NCBI RefSeq assembly: GCF_030929595.1
Contig: NZ_JAVFVR010000004.1
Location: forward strand, 186,001-250,000
Length of the DNA: 64,000 bases
From: Flavobacterium sp. LHD-85
Lineage (GTDB): Bacteria > Bacteroidota > Bacteroidia > Flavobacteriales > Flavobacteriaceae
Direction of reading: 5' to 3'
Positions 34,598 to 43,881 of the stretch are shown piece after piece. The notes under the pieces were generated by a model, which saw only the letters and a program-made list of their open reading frames with translations, made no database searches and was not told the DNA's origin. The stretch's first letter is position 1; the number at the start of each line of letters is the position of its first letter. Position numbers and translations under genes: made by a program.

Positions 34598-34888
34598 TTA
34601 CAAATCATTTAAAAAATCATTATTAGCGTAATAATAATTTCTAAAAAACAGAAGCAAGTCTTTTGCATCAAGTGGTGCTTTGTTTTTGTTTAATGTATTG
34701 CTGATAATATCGTTATCTTCAATTTTCTCGATTTCCCAAATATCATTTTCATTAACCAGTAAAAGAAAAATCCATTCGTTAAGATATTTAGAACAAAAAG
34801 TTATCCTCTCCTTTTCGTCTCTCTTTTTCTTATCCAAATGGACAAAACCTGTAAACCCAATTATTAAAAACTTTTCTTTTATCGTCAT
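34598..34888 (-). CDS. Unknown small protein
   Basis: The 96-residue soluble protein is unrecognised. It has an even, protein-like composition (IIGFTGFVHLDKKKRDEKERITFCSKYLNEWIFLLL, then DAKDLLLFFRNYYYANNDFL). It is preferred over the opposite-strand frame at 34680-34922, which has a compositional bias typical of antisense translation. It converges with the SUKH-like gene. Confidence 0.5.
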   Translation of the reverse strand: MTIKEKFLIIGFTGFVHLDKKKRDEKERITFCSKYLNEWIFLLLVNENDIWEIEKIEDNDIISNTLNKNKAPLDAKDLLLFFRNYYYANNDFLNDL

Positions 34889-34997
34889 ATTACCTTGCAG
34901 ATATTCAGGAATTCGCAGCTAAAATAAGAAATAGTCCGACCATTATTTGAACTCATTTTAAACTAAGATTAAATACTTCTAAAGATAAGATTTCGTT

Positions 34998-35005
34998 TAT
35001 ATTTG
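34998..35005 (+). promoter_or_regulatory. Candidate -7 element of the small lipoprotein gene
   Basis: TATATTTG matches TAnnTTTG and ends 29 bases before the ATG. Confidence 0.5.
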
Positions 35006-35034
35006 CAACACCTCAAATATAATTTAAACTAAAA

Positions 35035-35244
35035 ATGCAAACATCAAAAATCACTCGAATTGCTGTAGTAGCGCTAGTACTTTTGTTCTTAGTGCTTAGC
35101 GTGATCAGCTGCAGCACACATGTACACACTCACGGCCACCCTCACCCTTCATCAGGAAAAAAAATACCACCAGGACAAGCCAAAAAAATGAATGGAGACC
35201 AAAGTGCCAAAGCTTATGCGCCAGGTCAACAGAAAAAGAGATAA
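35035..35244 (+). CDS. Small PPGQAKK-motif lipoprotein
   Basis: The 69-residue protein has a basic N-terminus (MQTSKITR), a hydrophobic stretch and a lipobox VISC with Cys at about residue 26. A His-rich segment follows (THVHTHGHPHP), and then the conserved block KKIPPGQAKKMNGDQSAKAYAPGQQKK. I recall this block from many Bacteroidota, where databases sometimes label such proteins quinol oxidase subunit 4. I see no support for that function. The His-rich part could bind metal. It has its own -7 element and a strong terminator, so it is an independent transcript. Confidence 0.8.
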   Translation: MQTSKITRIAVVALVLLFLVLSVISCSTHVHTHGHPHPSSGKKIPPGQAKKMNGDQSAKAYAPGQQKKR

Positions 35245-35250
35245 TTTACA

Positions 35251-35280
35251 AGCCTTCCAAAATCTGGAGGGCTTTTTTTT
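35251..35280 (+). terminator. Terminator of the small lipoprotein gene
   Basis: AGCCTTCCA (35251-35259) pairs with TGGAGGGCT (35264-35272), followed by eight Ts. Confidence 0.85.
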
Positions 35281-35295
35281 GAAGGAAAAGTGAAA

Positions 35296-36204
35296 TTACT
35301 TTTTGTTTGAATTAATTACCTTAATCAAATAAGTTCCTTCTGGCAAATCGGTAATATTAGAAGCGTTGGCGCTCATTATTTGTCTTCCTTGAGAGAAAAC
35401 TTCAATAATTTTACCACTTTTAGTAGTTTCTGCTGAAGTCGTTGCTGCCGAAGTTTTTACAGGAGCTGGTACTGCAACAGTCTTTTTTGATACATTTGAA
35501 GCTGCGGGACTTGAAACAGGCATATTTTCAGTTACTGTCGCACCACTTGGTTTAGAACTATTATATGCTTCTCTAACCTGTTCGTCTGTCATGGCAACAC
35601 TATACAATCTTAAATCGTCAATATCTGCGTTGATGCTTGTTGAGGTGTTTAATTTCCCTAGATTTAAAATATAGCCTTTTGCAGAACGCTGAATTCCTTC
35701 TGTAGATTTCAACAATTCGCCATTACGGTATATTTTTGAAACATTTCCGTCATAAGTAACACTATAGAAATACCACATTTCCTTTACAAGGGGTACTGAA
35801 ATTATCACATTATTATTATCTCCCCAGCCCACTAAACTCAAATCTGAACTACCTGAAACAGCAGGTTGCTGTATCAGTCCAAAATACTGCCCATTTACTG
35901 CTGCGCCGTATCCAAAAATATAATTGGGAATATTTACTGCATTAAACTTTATCCAAACTGATATCGTTTTTGGTTTATTATCCTGCGGAAGCTCGCCTAC
36001 TACAGCCTGATAAGATTTATTGATAAGTCGCAAAGCACTTTTAGGGCTTCCCATTCTGTCATTTACAAAAACTGGCGTCCCTAAAAAAGAAATAGTGTTG
36101 TCGGCACTGTTTAAATTTCCGTTGAAATTAAACTCCTGCACTGGATTTTGCGCATTGGCAATTAAAAAATTTACAAACATTAAAGTGAGTAATATTTTTT
36201 TCAT
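35296..36204 (-). CDS. Secreted LamG-domain protein with short type IX-like tail (paralogue 1)
   Basis: The 302-residue protein has a signal peptide (MKKILLTLMFVNFLIANAQ), a concanavalin-like LamG jelly-roll (about 20-215, with KTISVWIKFN, YFYSVTYDGNVSKIYRNGELL and INADIDDLRLYSVAMTDEQV), and a Ala/Thr/Val-rich linker (about 220-260). The C-terminal segment (GKIIEVFSQGRQIM... DLPEGTYLIKVINSNKK) resembles type A sorting domains of the type IX secretion system, but in shortened form. It should be exported, and its ligand is unknown. It is a clear paralogue of the gene at 37689-38588, the two flanking the DUF481 gene. Confidence 0.85.
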   Translation of the reverse strand: MKKILLTLMFVNFLIANAQNPVQEFNFNGNLNSADNTISFLGTPVFVNDRMGSPKSALRLINKSYQAVVGELPQDNKPKTISVWIKFNAVNIPNYIFGYGAAVNGQYFGLIQQPAVSGSSDLSLVGWGDNNNVIISVPLVKEMWYFYSVTYDGNVSKIYRNGELLKSTEGIQRSAKGYILNLGKLNTSTSINADIDDLRLYSVAMTDEQVREAYNSSKPSGATVTENMPVSSPAASNVSKKTVAVPAPVKTSAATTSAETTKSGKIIEVFSQGRQIMSANASNITDLPEGTYLIKVINSNKK

Positions 36205-36562
36205 AAGTATAGCTTTTATCAGAATCGTTTTAGTTTAAGGCAAATAGCAATTTATTGTAAAATTTAAACATTATAGATTTTACAATTTTAAAATTTCGTT
36301 TATTATTTTTAGAAAATTTGTTAAAACTATAATTAAAATTCAACACCTCCAAACAATTCCTACACACAAATACATAATTCTCACAAAAACATTTATTCAA
36401 CTCAAAACAATTTTCGTTTTAAAACATCTCAAGTTTAAGCCAAACTTATTCAGTAAATATAAAGATATCAAGGCGGGATTTTTTTTCGATTCTGTTCTAC
36501 ATTAACGTTTTTATTTCTAACTTTAACATTACAAGCTGGCAATCAAAGAAATAAACTCTAGT
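36205..36562. other. Divergent promoter region
   Basis: 358 AT-rich bases between divergent genes. A TAACTTTA (36518-36525) before the DUF481 gene is a weak -7 candidate. I see no repeats or other structure. Confidence 0.5.
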
Positions 36563-37582
36563 ATGAAGAAAACCTTACTTTTATTTTTTCTTTTGTTTTT
36601 CTTAAAAATCAGTGCTCAGATTTCAGATACTCTCGTACTAAAAAACAACGATATCATTGTTGGAGAAATAAAAACAATGAGTAAGGGCGTTCTACAGATA
36701 GAAACCAATTACAGCAAAGATGATTTTAAACTAGAATGGAAACATGTCAAAAGCATTAGTTCTGAGAGGGTTTATATTATCAATCTTTCTAACGGTATTT
36801 TATTAAACGGAAAAATTACCAAAATCAACACTCCAAATCAATGCGAGATTACAAATGTTGAAACACAAACTAAAAGTATTATTGATCTTAGCGATATTGT
36901 GCGCATTAAACCAGTCGATGACAGTTTTTGGGATAGGCTTGACGCGAGTTTTGATGCCGGCATTAAACTAACCAAAGCGCAAAGTTTACAGCAATTAACA
37001 ATAAACGTAAATTTAGGTTACACCTCAAAAAAATGGTACGGAACTGCCACTTACAAGCAAATACAATCTATACAGGATGATAGCGAACCTATACGCAGAA
37101 TTGATACCGATTTAAGCTATATTCATTTACTGCCGCGGGATTATTTTATTCCGTTATCAATTGTTACTTTAAAGAATACGGAACAAGACATTGATCTTCG
37201 TATTGTTTCAAAGGCTGGTTATGGAAAATATTTAATACATAGCAACAAAAAATATTGGGGAGTTGCTTCTGGATTATCTTTTAACCACGAACGTTTTACT
37301 GGAGCTACAGAGCCTAATAAAAGTTTGGAATTATTTTTAGGAAGCGACCTTAATTTATATGATATTGGCGATTTTAGCATTCAGTCTAAAGTGAACTTTT
37401 TCCCAAGTTTAACAGAAAGCAAAAGAATCCGTACCGATTTTTCTGTAGATACCAAATACGATTTACCATTAGACTTTTTTATCAAATTATCATTTATTTA
37501 TAACTACGACAACAAACCTAAAGAAGGAGCATCCAAAGATGATTATGTATTTCAGACTACTTTTGGATGGAAATTAGACTAA
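36563..37582 (+). CDS. DUF481 outer-membrane beta-barrel-like protein
   Basis: The 339-residue protein has a signal peptide (MKKTLLLFFLLFFLKISAQ). A small N-terminal beta domain (about 22-110, with SDTLVLKNNDIIVGEIKTMSKGVLQIETNYSKDDFKLEWKHVKSI) is followed by a DUF481 part of alternating amphipathic strands (about 130-339) ending in FQTTFGWKLD, as expected for an outer-membrane barrel with an aromatic-rich C-terminus. Function is unknown for the family. It lies between two LamG paralogues transcribed on the other strand. Confidence 0.85.
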   Translation: MKKTLLLFFLLFFLKISAQISDTLVLKNNDIIVGEIKTMSKGVLQIETNYSKDDFKLEWKHVKSISSERVYIINLSNGILLNGKITKINTPNQCEITNVETQTKSIIDLSDIVRIKPVDDSFWDRLDASFDAGIKLTKAQSLQQLTINVNLGYTSKKWYGTATYKQIQSIQDDSEPIRRIDTDLSYIHLLPRDYFIPLSIVTLKNTEQDIDLRIVSKAGYGKYLIHSNKKYWGVASGLSFNHERFTGATEPNKSLELFLGSDLNLYDIGDFSIQSKVNFFPSLTESKRIRTDFSVDTKYDLPLDFFIKLSFIYNYDNKPKEGASKDDYVFQTTFGWKLD

Positions 37583-37688
37583 AAAAAGCTTCCTGAAGAC
37601 AGAAAGCTTTCCTTACTATTCCAAAAATTCAAATGCATGCGCAATAAAAAAAAACTAACTAACATTTAAAAACAAACTAAAAAACCAT

Positions 37689-38588
37689 TTATTTCGAAGT
37701 AATTTTTTTTGACGGAGTACTGGTAATTTTTAATAAATAAGTCCCTTCAGGAAGATCGCTTATGTTTGTTGCATTGCTTCCCTCTATTTTTTGCCCTTGC
37801 GAATAAACTTCTACACTTTTTGCTGCACCATTAACCTCGCTTGAAGTAATAATTGTTTCTGGTGCCGTTTTTGCCTTTACTGGTGTTCTAACCATTTTAA
37901 CTTCTGCAGACACCATAGGAGACAAATTAGAAACCTTTTCTCGGCCATATAATTCTTTTACCTGATCGGGAGTCAAGGCCACATCATAGATTTTTAAATC
38001 GTCTATATCTGCATTAATTCCAACTATGGTATTAATTTCTCCTAATCTAAAAATATTTCCATTTGTAGATCTTGTCATTCCTTCTAGATATTTCAATAAC
38101 ATACCGTCACGATATATTTTAGAAACAGTTCCTTCATATGTTATAGTGTAATTATACCAAACACTTTTTTCTAGAGATGTAGATACAATGACATCATTAG
38201 AAGCGCCCCAAGCCGCTAAACTCAAATCAGAGTTAGAAGTTGCTGTTCCTTGCTGTAATAAACCGCAATATTGAGCATTTAACGGATTTCCGTAGCCCCA
38301 AATATAGTTTGCATTTGAAATATCATTGAATTTAACCCAAATACTAATTGTTCTTGAGCTTTTTCCTTGAGGCAGATTATCGATTACAGCTTCTAAAGCT
38401 CTATTATTTAATCGCTGAGCACCTTTTATAACTCCAGCTCTATCTGGAACAAAATTGTTGGTTCCTATGAATGAAATTGTATTTGCAGTATTATTTAAAG
38501 TACCATTAAAATTAAATTCCTGAATCGGTGTTTGTGCATTGACATTCAAAAAACTTACAAACAATACTGTTAGTAGTAATTTTTTCAT
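37689..38588 (-). CDS. Secreted LamG-domain protein with short type IX-like tail (paralogue 2)
   Basis: The 299-residue protein has the same architecture as the gene at 35296-36204: signal peptide (MKKLLLTVLFVSFLNVNAQ), LamG domain (about 20-215, with RTISIWVKFND, NYTITYEGTVSKIYRDGMLL and INADIDDLKIYDVALTPDQV), a variable linker, and the tail SVEVYSQGQKIEGSNATNI... LPEGTYLLKITS. The domain aligns with its paralogue almost without gaps and the linker does not, as expected after local duplication. The tail suggests type IX export. Confidence 0.85.
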   Translation of the reverse strand: MKKLLLTVLFVSFLNVNAQTPIQEFNFNGTLNNTANTISFIGTNNFVPDRAGVIKGAQRLNNRALEAVIDNLPQGKSSRTISIWVKFNDISNANYIWGYGNPLNAQYCGLLQQGTATSNSDLSLAAWGASNDVIVSTSLEKSVWYNYTITYEGTVSKIYRDGMLLKYLEGMTRSTNGNIFRLGEINTIVGINADIDDLKIYDVALTPDQVKELYGREKVSNLSPMVSAEVKMVRTPVKAKTAPETIITSSEVNGAAKSVEVYSQGQKIEGSNATNISDLPEGTYLLKITSTPSKKITSK

Positions 38589-38884
38589 AATAGTAGATTT
38601 TAGGGATTAAACAACTTACGTCATCTTAATACCTCAAAACTAGCTTATTACAACTCTTACAGGAAAAATTTCCGACAAATTACCTAAAAACTCGTTAAAA
38701 CAACGTTTTTTACGCATTTTAACCATGAAAAACATTTTTCAAAACTTAAAAATATTATTAAAAATTTAAATTAAAAGCAACACTATTAACAATTTCTTAC
38801 GTATAAATACGGTATATTCAACAAAATAATAAATTTTAACTTTTAAACAAATCCTTGTTTAGCAAATAAAAAGTTGATTTAAAA
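38589..38884. other. Non-coding AT-rich region
   Basis: About 300 bases upstream of the second LamG gene. It is AT-rich, with no gene and no repeat seen. Confidence 0.5.
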
Positions 38885-38919
38885 AAAAACTCCATTCGAA
38901 AATTACGAATGGAGTTTTT
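38885..38919 (-). terminator. Terminator of the cysteine synthase-type gene
   Basis: AAAAACTCCATTCG (38885-38898) pairs with CGAATGGAGTTTTT (38906-38919). On the minus strand it ends in a long T run. Confidence 0.9.
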
Positions 38920-38941
38920 ATATCATGAAAAGTATTTACTA

Positions 38942-39982
38942 TTACTTTACGAATTCAATTTTTTGAGCTTCTTCTTCATTAACACTATCAAAGAAACCTT
39001 GCTCGTTCATCCAGTCATCGCTGAATACTTTACTCATGTAACGAGAGCCATGATCTGGAAAAATAGCAATAATATTACTATCTTTTGTAAATTCCCCTTC
39101 TTCAGCATACTGTTTAATAGCTTGCATTACTGCCCCAGAAGTATATCCAACAAATAAACCTTCTTTTCTGGTAACCTCTCTAGCAGAGTGAGCGCTTTCC
39201 TCGTCGGTTACTTTCATGAATTTATCAATAATATCAAAATCGGTAGCAGAAGGAATTAAGTTTTTACCAAGACCTTCTATACGGTAAGGATAAATTTCTT
39301 TACTGTCGAATTCTCTTGTCTCGTGGTATTTTTTCAATACAGATCCAAAAGCATCAACTCCTAAGATTCTAATATTTGGATTTTTTTCTTTTAAGAATTT
39401 TGCAGTTCCAGAGATAGTTCCTCCTGTTCCGCTGCAAGCAACTAAGTGCGTAATTTGTCCTTTTGTTTGTTCCCAAATCTCTGGACCTGTAGTGTTGTAG
39501 TGGGCATCAATATTTAATTGGTTGAAATATTGATTAATGTAAACTGAACCTTTTGTCTCTTCGTGCAAACGTTTTGCTACATTATAATAAGATCTTTCAT
39601 CATCTGCAGAAACGTGAGCCGGACAGACATACACTTTGGCGCCTAAACTTCTCAACATGTCAATTTTGTCTTTAGATGATTTTGAGCTTACCGCCAAAAT
39701 ACAATTGTAACCTTTAATAATGCTTACCATTGCTAAACTAAATCCTGTGTTACCAGAGGTGGTTTCGATAATGGTGTCTCCCGGCGATAGAATTCCTTTT
39801 CTCTCGGCTTCTTCAATAATATATAATGCTATTCTATCTTTTGAGGAATGACCTGGGTTGAAAGCTTCTACCTTTGCGTAGAAATTTCCTTCTAACTCTT
39901 CGGTGATTTTATTTAGTTTAATAAGAGGGGTGTTTCCTATTAACTCTAAAACATTATTATAAGCGGTTATTTCTTCTTTCAT
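38942..39982 (-). CDS. PLP-dependent cysteine synthase/cystathionine synthase-type enzyme
   Basis: A 346-residue fold-type II PLP enzyme. It has [16 protein letters not shown] at the start, the PLP lysine in [15 protein letters not shown] (about residue 45), the phosphate-cradle loop [14 protein letters not shown], and [18 protein letters not shown]. The family makes cysteine from O-acetylserine (CysK/CysM) or cystathionine from homocysteine and serine (CBS), and sequence alone does not decide which. It lacks the CBS-pair regulatory domains. The start at 39982 ([13 protein letters not shown]) is preferred to an ATG 60 bases upstream that adds a non-conserved stretch. The S9 peptidase gene lies upstream on the same strand. 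Confidence 0.9.
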   Translation of the reverse strand: MKEEITAYNNVLELIGNTPLIKLNKITEELEGNFYAKVEAFNPGHSSKDRIALYIIEEAERKGILSPGDTIIETTSGNTGFSLAMVSIIKGYNCILAVSSKSSKDKIDMLRSLGAKVYVCPAHVSADDERSYYNVAKRLHEETKGSVYINQYFNQLNIDAHYNTTGPEIWEQTKGQITHLVACSGTGGTISGTAKFLKEKNPNIRILGVDAFGSVLKKYHETREFDSKEIYPYRIEGLGKNLIPSATDFDIIDKFMKVTDEESAHSAREVTRKEGLFVGYTSGAVMQAIKQYAEEGEFTKDSNIIAIFPDHGSRYMSKVFSDDWMNEQGFFDSVNEEEAQKIEFVK

Positions 39983-40053
39983 AAAAAAATAGTTAATCAA
40001 AGGCCTTTTTAAATTAACCTTGACAGGTTGCAAATTTAACAAAAAATTTCTAA

Positions 40054-42114
40054 TTAGCTTTTAATTTTTTCTAAATCTAATAAAAAACTAAATTCTTTTG
40101 CTAAGTCTTTTAAAGCCTCAAAACGTCCTGAAGCCCCGCCATGACCTGCATCCATATTGGTATCTAAAAATAAAAGTTTATCATTTGTTTTTAAATCTCT
40201 CAATTTCGCAACCCATTTAGCTGGCTCCCAATACTGTACCTGCGAATCATGCAATCCGGTAGAAACGTACATGTTAGGATATTCCTGCGCTTTTACATTA
40301 TCGTAAGGCGAATACGATAACATATAATCGTAATATTTCTTATTGTTTGGGTTACCCCATTCGTCATACTCTCCAGTTGTAAGCGGAATGCTATCATCTA
40401 GCATTGTGGTAATCACATCTACAAAAGGCACCTGAGCGATAACGCCATTATACAATTCAGGAGCTTCATTTACAATCACTCCCATTAAAAGTCCTCCAGC
40501 AGACCCTCCTTCGGCATACAGATGTTCAGGAGAAGTGTACTTTTGGTCTATTACAAATTTAGAGCAATCAATGAAATCTGTAAAGGTATTTTTCTTTTTT
40601 AACAGTTTTCCGTCCTCATACCATTGTCTTCCTAAATCCTCCCCTCCTCTAATATGGGCGATCGCATAAACAAATCCACGGTCTAAGAGCGATAATCTTG
40701 TCGAAGAAAAATACGTATCCATTGTAATTCCGTACGAACCGTATGCATAAAGCAACAACGGATTTTTACCATTTTTTTCCAATCCTTTTCTGTAAACCAT
40801 AGAAATCGGCACTTTTACGCCATCTCTAGCAGTTGCCCAAACTCTCTCTTCTATATAATTCTCTTTATCAAACTTTCCACCCAAAACCTCTTGTTCTTTC
40901 AAGATTTCTTTGGTTTTAGTCTTCATATTAAAATCTATTACAGAAGACGGTGTTGCCAATGACTGATAGCTGTAACGCAAAATATCGGTATCAAAATCAA
41001 CATTTGTTGTCGTGTAAGCATTATAGGTTTCGCTGCCAAACGGAAGATAATAATCTGGCTCATCATTCCAAGGCATGATTCGAATATGATTTAATCCGTT
41101 AGAGCGCTCTTCAACGACCAAATAGTTTTTAAAGATTTCAATATCTTCTAATAAAACATCTTCTCTATGCGGAATAAGATCTACCCAATTTTTCTTTCCT
41201 GTTTTATCTTCCGGCGTTTTCATCAATTTAAAATTGGTTGCCTTATCTTTATTAGTCAAAACATAAAAAGAATCTTCGTAATGAGAAATGCTATATTCTA
41301 ATCCGCGAACACGTGGCTGGAAAACGATAAATTCTCCATCCGGATTATTCGAATTCAAAATTCTATATTCAGTTGTCAATGTACTTCCTGAACCAATGAC
41401 AATGTATTTTCTTGATTTTTCTTTACTTATAGACACATTAAAAGTATCATCAACTTCATCATAAACCAAGACATCATTTTCTGAATCAGTATTTAATTTA
41501 TGTCTAAAAACTTTATCAGCTCTTAAGGTTACCTGATCTTGTCTTACATAAAAAATAGTATTGTTGTCATTTGCCCAAACTGAAGCGCCTGTAACATTTT
41601 CTATTTTATCAGCTAAGATTTCACCAGTCTCTAAGTTTTTTATTTGAATAGTGTAAATTCTTCTTCCAACAATATCTACTCCAAAACTAGCAAATTTATT
41701 ATCTGGACTAATGCTTAAACCTCCTAATTTAAAATAAGCATGTCCTTCTGCCATTTCGTTACAGTTAAAAAGAATTTCTTCTTCGGCAGAAAGGCTTCCT
41801 TTTTTTCTGGCAAAAATTGGATAATCCTGACCTGTTTCGAAACGTGTGATATAAAAATATCCATTGTAGAAATAAGGAACAGAAGAATCATCTTCTTTAA
41901 TTCTCCCTTTCATTTCTTCAAACAGGCTATCTTGTAAAGCTTTTGTATGAGAAGTCATATTCTCATAATAAACATTCTCTTGATTTAGGTAATCAATCAC
42001 TTCTGAATTTTCTCTATCATTCAACCAAAAGTAGTTGTCAATCCTAGATTCTTTATGTTTTTTTAATGTCTTTGGTATTACTTTAGCCTTTGGAGCCGAT
42101 ATATCATTTTGCAT
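40054..42114 (-). CDS. S9-family oligopeptidase (oligopeptidase B-like)
   Basis: The 686-residue prolyl-oligopeptidase-type serine peptidase has an N-terminal beta-propeller (about 70-400) and a C-terminal alpha/beta hydrolase. The nucleophile Ser lies in [13 protein letters not shown] (about 537-549). The acid and base lie in [17 protein letters not shown] and [14 protein letters not shown]. Upstream in the hydrolase, YAYGSYG and [25 protein letters not shown] are typical of oligopeptidase B/PtrB. No signal peptide is seen, so a cytoplasmic role in degrading short peptides is likely. The match suggests cleavage after basic residues, but specificity is not proven. Confidence 0.93.
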   Translation of the reverse strand: MQNDISAPKAKVIPKTLKKHKESRIDNYFWLNDRENSEVIDYLNQENVYYENMTSHTKALQDSLFEEMKGRIKEDDSSVPYFYNGYFYITRFETGQDYPIFARKKGSLSAEEEILFNCNEMAEGHAYFKLGGLSISPDNKFASFGVDIVGRRIYTIQIKNLETGEILADKIENVTGASVWANDNNTIFYVRQDQVTLRADKVFRHKLNTDSENDVLVYDEVDDTFNVSISKEKSRKYIVIGSGSTLTTEYRILNSNNPDGEFIVFQPRVRGLEYSISHYEDSFYVLTNKDKATNFKLMKTPEDKTGKKNWVDLIPHREDVLLEDIEIFKNYLVVEERSNGLNHIRIMPWNDEPDYYLPFGSETYNAYTTTNVDFDTDILRYSYQSLATPSSVIDFNMKTKTKEILKEQEVLGGKFDKENYIEERVWATARDGVKVPISMVYRKGLEKNGKNPLLLYAYGSYGITMDTYFSSTRLSLLDRGFVYAIAHIRGGEDLGRQWYEDGKLLKKKNTFTDFIDCSKFVIDQKYTSPEHLYAEGGSAGGLLMGVIVNEAPELYNGVIAQVPFVDVITTMLDDSIPLTTGEYDEWGNPNNKKYYDYMLSYSPYDNVKAQEYPNMYVSTGLHDSQVQYWEPAKWVAKLRDLKTNDKLLFLDTNMDAGHGGASGRFEALKDLAKEFSFLLDLEKIKS

Positions 42115-42200
42115 TTAGTAAGCATTAATTTTTAAATATGAAGACGCAAAAATAGCACAAACCCAATAGAACAGAATTAATTTTTTCTTAAATTATTCTA

Positions 42201-42230
42201 TTGAATTAACACAGCAATATAGTAATTTTG
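42201..42230 (+). promoter_or_regulatory. ybaB promoter (Bacteroidota type)
   Basis: TTG at 42201-42203, a 19-base spacer, and TAATTTTG at 42223-42230. It ends 28 bases before the ATG. Confidence 0.65.
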
Positions 42231-42258
42231 TCTGAAATAATTTAAAAAATCAACAAAA

Positions 42259-42579
42259 ATGGATTTAATGGGAATGATGGGTAAACTTAAAGAAACCCAG
42301 CAAAAAATTGAAGATACTAAAAAGCGTTTAGATACTGTTTTGATTGATGAACAAAGCGCTGATGGATTATTAAAAGTTACAATTACTGCTAGTAGAAAAA
42401 TAAAGTCGCTTTCTATTGATGATTCTCTTTTAGAAGATAAAGAACAATTAGAAGATTACTTAATTGTAACGTTAAACAAAGCAATTGAAAAGGCTACAAA
42501 TGTAAATGAAAGAGAATTAGATGCCGTTGCAAGAATGGATATGCCTTCTATTCCTGGAATGGATAATTTGTTTAAATAA
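42259..42579 (+). CDS. ybaB: YbaB/EbfC nucleoid-associated protein
   Basis: Small dimeric DNA-binding protein. The 106 residues start [70 protein letters not shown] (key residues over 1-70), the standard YbaB helix-strand-helix pattern, and end in a Met/Pro-rich tail [10 protein letters not shown]. In many bacteria it is next to recR or dnaX. Here it stands alone between its own promoter and terminator. Confidence 0.92.
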   Translation: MDLMGMMGKLKETQQKIEDTKKRLDTVLIDEQSADGLLKVTITASRKIKSLSIDDSLLEDKEQLEDYLIVTLNKAIEKATNVNERELDAVARMDMPSIPGMDNLFK

Positions 42580-42581
42580 AA

Positions 42582-42708
42582 GGGACAAAGGTTCTGAGTT
42601 GCAAAGGTTCAAAGGTTTTCTTTCTTTGCCATAAAAAAAGAGGATGTTTTGCATCCTCTTTTTTTATAACCTCTGTCCCTATGAACCTTTGCCTCTTTGT
42701 ACCTCTCT
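42582..42708. repeat. Octamer-type repeat arms around the ybaB terminator
   Basis: The left arm GGGACAAAGGTTCTGAGTTG and CAAAGGTTCAAAGG (42582-42615) is an imperfect complement of the right arm (CTCTGTCCCTATGAACCTTTGCC at 42672-42694). The ybaB terminator sits between them. Confidence 0.6.
42631..42667. terminator. Bidirectional terminator between ybaB and the threonine aldolase gene
   Basis: AAAAAAAGAGGATG (42633-42646) and CATCCTCTTTTTTT (42652-42665) form a perfect 14-bp stem with T runs on both strands between convergent genes. Confidence 0.92.
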
Positions 42709-42709
42709 T

Positions 42710-43729
42710 TTAAAATTTCGAAAGTGTTTCTAAAACATACGTATGCATCACTTCTTTATAATCTAGATGTGTTACAATTCTGAGCTTATTATGCCCTAAA
42801 GAGCTTATTAGTATATTTTTCTGTTTTAATTTTTCAATTAATAATTGATCGCTATAGCCTTCTGCAAGCGAAAAAATCAAAATATTAGTTTCTACAGGTT
42901 CGATAGATGAAATCCAAGGTTTTGTGCTTAGGATTTTTGCAATTTCTTTTGCTCTGCGGTGATCTTCTGCCAATCTTTCGATATTATGAGCCAAAGCATA
43001 CAATCCTGCTGCGGCCAAATACCCTACTTGACGCATTCCTCCACCCAATATCTTCCTGATTCTCAACGCTCTGTGAATATCAGCTTTACTTCCAAGCAAT
43101 ACAGAACCAATTGGAGCACCTAATCCTTTAGACAAACAAACTGAAATAGTGTCGAAAATAGCTCCGAATTCTCTGGGATTCTGTCTTTTAGCTACTAACG
43201 CATTCCAAATTCGAGCGCCATCTAAGTGAAACTTCAAATTATGAGCGTCACATACTTTTTTTATTTCTCTTAAATCTTCCAATTCGTAACACGCTCCACC
43301 TCCTTTATTGGTTGTGTTTTCCACACAAACCAAACTTGTTAGCGGACTATGATAAAACTCTGGATCATTTATTGCAGCTTTTACTTGGGCAGCAGTTATC
43401 ATTCCGCGGTTTCCGTCTATTAAACAGCAAGAAACACCGCTATTAAAAGAAACTCCTCCTCCTTCATAATGATAAACGTGAGCATATTTATCAGCAATTA
43501 GCTGTTCTCCAGGCTGCGTATGCAGTTTAATTGCAGTCTGGTTTGCCATAGTTCCAGACGGAAAGAAAAGACCAGCTTCCATACCAAAAAACTCTGCTGT
43601 CCTGTTTTCCAATTCAATCACCGTTGGGTCCTGTTTGTATACATCATCACCAACATGGGCGTTAAACATATACTGCAGCATTTCATAAGTAGGCTTTGTT
43701 ATGGTATCGCTGATTAAATTTATTTCCAT
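42710..43729 (-). CDS. ltaE: Threonine aldolase-family PLP enzyme
   Basis: A beta-eliminating lyase-type enzyme, predicted to split threonine (or allo-threonine) to glycine and acetaldehyde. The 339 residues include NLISDTITKPTYEMLQ at the start, VGDDVYKQDPTVIELE, the Asp-containing KFHLDGARIWNA, and the PLP lysine in SVCLSKGLGAPIGSVLLG (about 195-200). Substrate stereochemistry cannot be told from sequence. The gene symbol is by family. Confidence 0.9.
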   Translation of the reverse strand: MEINLISDTITKPTYEMLQYMFNAHVGDDVYKQDPTVIELENRTAEFFGMEAGLFFPSGTMANQTAIKLHTQPGEQLIADKYAHVYHYEGGGVSFNSGVSCCLIDGNRGMITAAQVKAAINDPEFYHSPLTSLVCVENTTNKGGGACYELEDLREIKKVCDAHNLKFHLDGARIWNALVAKRQNPREFGAIFDTISVCLSKGLGAPIGSVLLGSKADIHRALRIRKILGGGMRQVGYLAAAGLYALAHNIERLAEDHRRAKEIAKILSTKPWISSIEPVETNILIFSLAEGYSDQLLIEKLKQKNILISSLGHNKLRIVTHLDYKEVMHTYVLETLSKF

Positions 43730-43881
43730 ATTCTAAAAACTATATCTTATTTTTGTATGCAAAATTACGTATTACTTATAGTTATTCTCAGCAAGTTTTG
43801 GTAAAATTTAACTCGCTGGTTTCTCTAGACCAAATTAACGTAATAATTCTAAAAAACATATAAAAACCTATTAATTAATTT

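Noticed and set aside
34680..34922. 80-residue plus-strand hydrophobic frame
   Set aside because: It is antisense to a better-looking 96-residue minus-strand frame and has the Phe/Ser/Leu bias of a shadow.
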